Source of the DNA: Schlesneria sp.
GTDB taxonomy: Bacteria > Planctomycetota > Planctomycetia > Planctomycetales > Planctomycetaceae
Length of the DNA stretch: 6,845 bases
Assembly: GCA_025353525.1 (NCBI GenBank)
Contig: JANXOO010000148.1
Location: 1-6,845 of the forward strand
Reading direction: 5' to 3'
The first letter of the stretch is position 1, and each line of letters opens with the position of its first letter. Made by a program: the position numbers and the translations under genes. The notes beneath the pieces are model-generated. The model did not search any database and was not told the DNA's origin. It saw only the letters and a list, made by a program, of their open reading frames with translations. Shown piece after piece: positions 5,839-6,845 of the stretch.

Positions 5839-5842
5839 CCTC
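5839..5842 (-). promoter_or_regulatory. Ribosome binding site GAGG deciding the CPMC-gene start
   Basis: On the minus strand GAGG overlaps the DUF420 stop codon (TGA, 5843-5841) and sits 6 nt before the ATG at 5832. It favours that start over the ATG at 5844. Confidence 0.55.
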
Positions 5843-6305
5843 ATGGGGCCGCACCCGGCCAGTGGTAGAGCATCACATAGATGATAACGCCTGTGATCGA
5901 CACGTAAACCCAAATCGGAAATGTCACCAGCGCAATCCGCCGGTGCCGCATCCAATCCTGCCGCCATGCACGATATAACGTTATCGACGCGAGTACCGGA
6001 ACTGCCGCAGCCAAAAAGACATGCGTCACAAGAATGAGAAAGTAGACAGTTCGCAGTGTCGTCCCGGCATGACCGAATTTCTTCCCCGCTTCACCGGTAT
6101 AGGCACTGAGTGCATAGTGATACGTCAAATAACACGCGAGAAAAACAATCGAAGTCCCGAAGGCGGCGATCATGGTCAAGGCATGCGCCGACCTCATTTT
6201 TCGTTTGATAAAAACGTAGCCAACCCCCAGCATGACCCCTGCCAGTCCATTCAGCCCCGCATTCACGGCGGGAAGTGCTGCCGCCCATTCCGGTAAACCG
6301 CTCAT
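5841..6305 (-). CDS. DUF420 family membrane protein (CtaM/YozB-like)
   Basis: Integral membrane protein of the DUF420 family. A member, CtaM (YozB), is needed for maturation of haem-copper cytochrome oxidase in Firmicutes. It has 154 residues from the ATG at 6305, chosen because AAGG lies 7 nt upstream. An ATG at 6323 (160 residues) is the alternative but lacks an SD. Four membrane segments lie at about 13-33, 43-62, 86-112 and 124-147. Family hallmarks are the N-terminal LPAVNAGLNG, FIKRKMRSAHALTM (His41), FLACYLTYHYAL (His63), TVYFLILVTHVFLA (His95), HRRIALVTFPIWVYVSITGV (His121) and a final YVMLYHWPG. The four histidines are candidate haem or copper ligands. The gene lies between a Sco protein and the CPMC protein on the same strand, consistent with an oxidase assembly operon. 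The exact biochemical role of the family is unresolved. Confidence 0.9.
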   Translation of the reverse strand: MSGLPEWAAALPAVNAGLNGLAGVMLGVGYVFIKRKMRSAHALTMIAAFGTSIVFLACYLTYHYALSAYTGEAGKKFGHAGTTLRTVYFLILVTHVFLAAAVPVLASITLYRAWRQDWMRHRRIALVTFPIWVYVSITGVIIYVMLYHWPGAAP

Positions 6306-6414
6306 CAACGTACCTTGTTCCATTTCGTCAACAAATTACTCGGGAGCTCGGCGAGTTCCTGTCGAATCGCAAACGTCTGATGTCCTCGGGTGCCGTGACT
6401 GTTTTCGTCGGTGG
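6306..6414 (-). other. Spacer between the Sco and DUF420 genes
   Basis: About 90-110 nt without a supported gene. A short inverted repeat (ACTCG ... CGAGT, within about 6336-6358) is present but weak. No promoter consensus was recognised, so co-transcription of Sco, DUF420 and the CPMC gene is plausible but not demonstrated. Confidence 0.3.
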
Positions 6415-6845
6415 CTAACTGGTCCCGATTCCGATCGGTTTCGTTTTGCAAATCCGTTTCAACTCTTTACGAAGCCGGGACATCTCTTCTGTTTTTCTTG
6501 CGTCGAATTTGTCGATGACACGACCTTCGGCGTTCACCAGCAGAATATTGACGGAATGAATAATCTCGAAGCCAGGTACCCGATCAGGACCTGTCACTTC
6601 TTTGACGGGCATTTTGAAACTCCGCTGAATCAGGCCGTAGATTTCGGCCTGTTTCCCCGTCAAAAATTTCCAGCGTTCGAAGTCGGCGCCCTGCGAAATG
6701 CCGTATTGCTTCAACACGTCTGGCGTGTCTCGTTCGGGATCGACGGTCAGTGTCACCAGTTTGAAATCGTAATCCTTCAGACGATCCTGCAATTCTCGCA
6801 TCTGCATTGTGACGTTCGGACACGGACCCCGACAAAAAGTAAAAA
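6415..6845 (-). CDS. Sco1/SenC/PrrC copper chaperone, 5' end cut by window edge
   Basis: Thioredoxin-fold copper chaperone that delivers copper to, or keeps reduced, the CuA site of cytochrome c oxidase, acting on the outer face of the inner membrane. About 143 C-terminal residues are visible; the N-terminal membrane anchor and first strands lie beyond the window. The frame runs past the ATG at 6807 to the edge and encodes FTFCRGPCPNVT, giving the CxxxCP copper site (Cys codons at 6834-6832 and 6822-6820). The ATG at 6807 therefore lies downstream of the active site and is not the start. Other hallmarks are LVTLTVDPERDTPDVLKQYG, WKFLTG and FEIIHSVNILLVNAEGRVID, in which the His at 6558-6556 is the third copper ligand. 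All three ligands are present, so the protein looks functional. It sits upstream of DUF420 and the CPMC gene on the same strand. Confidence 0.93.
   Translation of the reverse strand, partial: FTFCRGPCPNVTMQMRELQDRLKDYDFKLVTLTVDPERDTPDVLKQYGISQGADFERWKFLTGKQAEIYGLIQRSFKMPVKEVTGPDRVPGFEIIHSVNILLVNAEGRVIDKFDARKTEEMSRLRKELKRICKTKPIGIGTS

Noticed and set aside
5833..5967. Longer CPMC protein starting at 5967
   Set aside because: The extension is entirely antiphase to the well-conserved DUF420 C-terminus, and the export signal with SD begins at 5832.

Overview
The window looks like a chromosomal segment from a flagellated planctomycete. This is an inference from gene content and order (a FliA-type sigma factor, then uncharacterised genes, then motA-motB; opposite them a Sco / DUF420 / CPxC-protein set), plus many Ser/Thr/Pro-rich exported proteins and a GC content that looks to be in the mid-50s percent (not counted). 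The sequence alone does not prove the phylum.

Positions 1-5525 form a plus-strand motility cluster of seven genes. The first is a FliA-type (sigma-28) factor whose 5' end lies outside the window. Then come an 81-residue protein with a CxC...C cluster, a 356-residue membrane-anchored protein with GVTQ repeats and a C-terminal coiled coil, a 306-residue lipoprotein with a CsgG/FlgO/TolB-N-like domain and a Gly/Met/Pro-rich tail, motA, motB, and an exported TPR protein. The first four are joined by ATGA overlaps or a 3-nt gap, and the TPR gene follows motB with no gap. The only sizeable gaps are 132 nt before motA and 57 nt between motA and motB. The likely division of labour is that FliA directs late flagellar transcription, MotA/MotB form the ion-driven stator, and the exported coiled-coil, lipoprotein and TPR products are candidates for lineage-specific envelope or stator accessory parts. 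These accessory roles are inferred from position and architecture only.

Positions 5533-6845 hold three minus-strand genes that converge on the motility cluster, with stop codons only 7 nt apart. In transcription order they are a Sco1/SenC copper chaperone (5' end outside the window), a DUF420/CtaM-like four-helix membrane protein, and a 99-residue membrane protein with a CPMC motif. This is a typical set for cytochrome c oxidase CuA/haem-copper assembly, and oxidase genes probably lie beyond the right edge.

No tRNA, rRNA, insertion sequence, CRISPR array or convincing promoter was found. The least explained part is the set of non-core proteins around the sigma factor and stator genes (667-2903 and 4653-5525).
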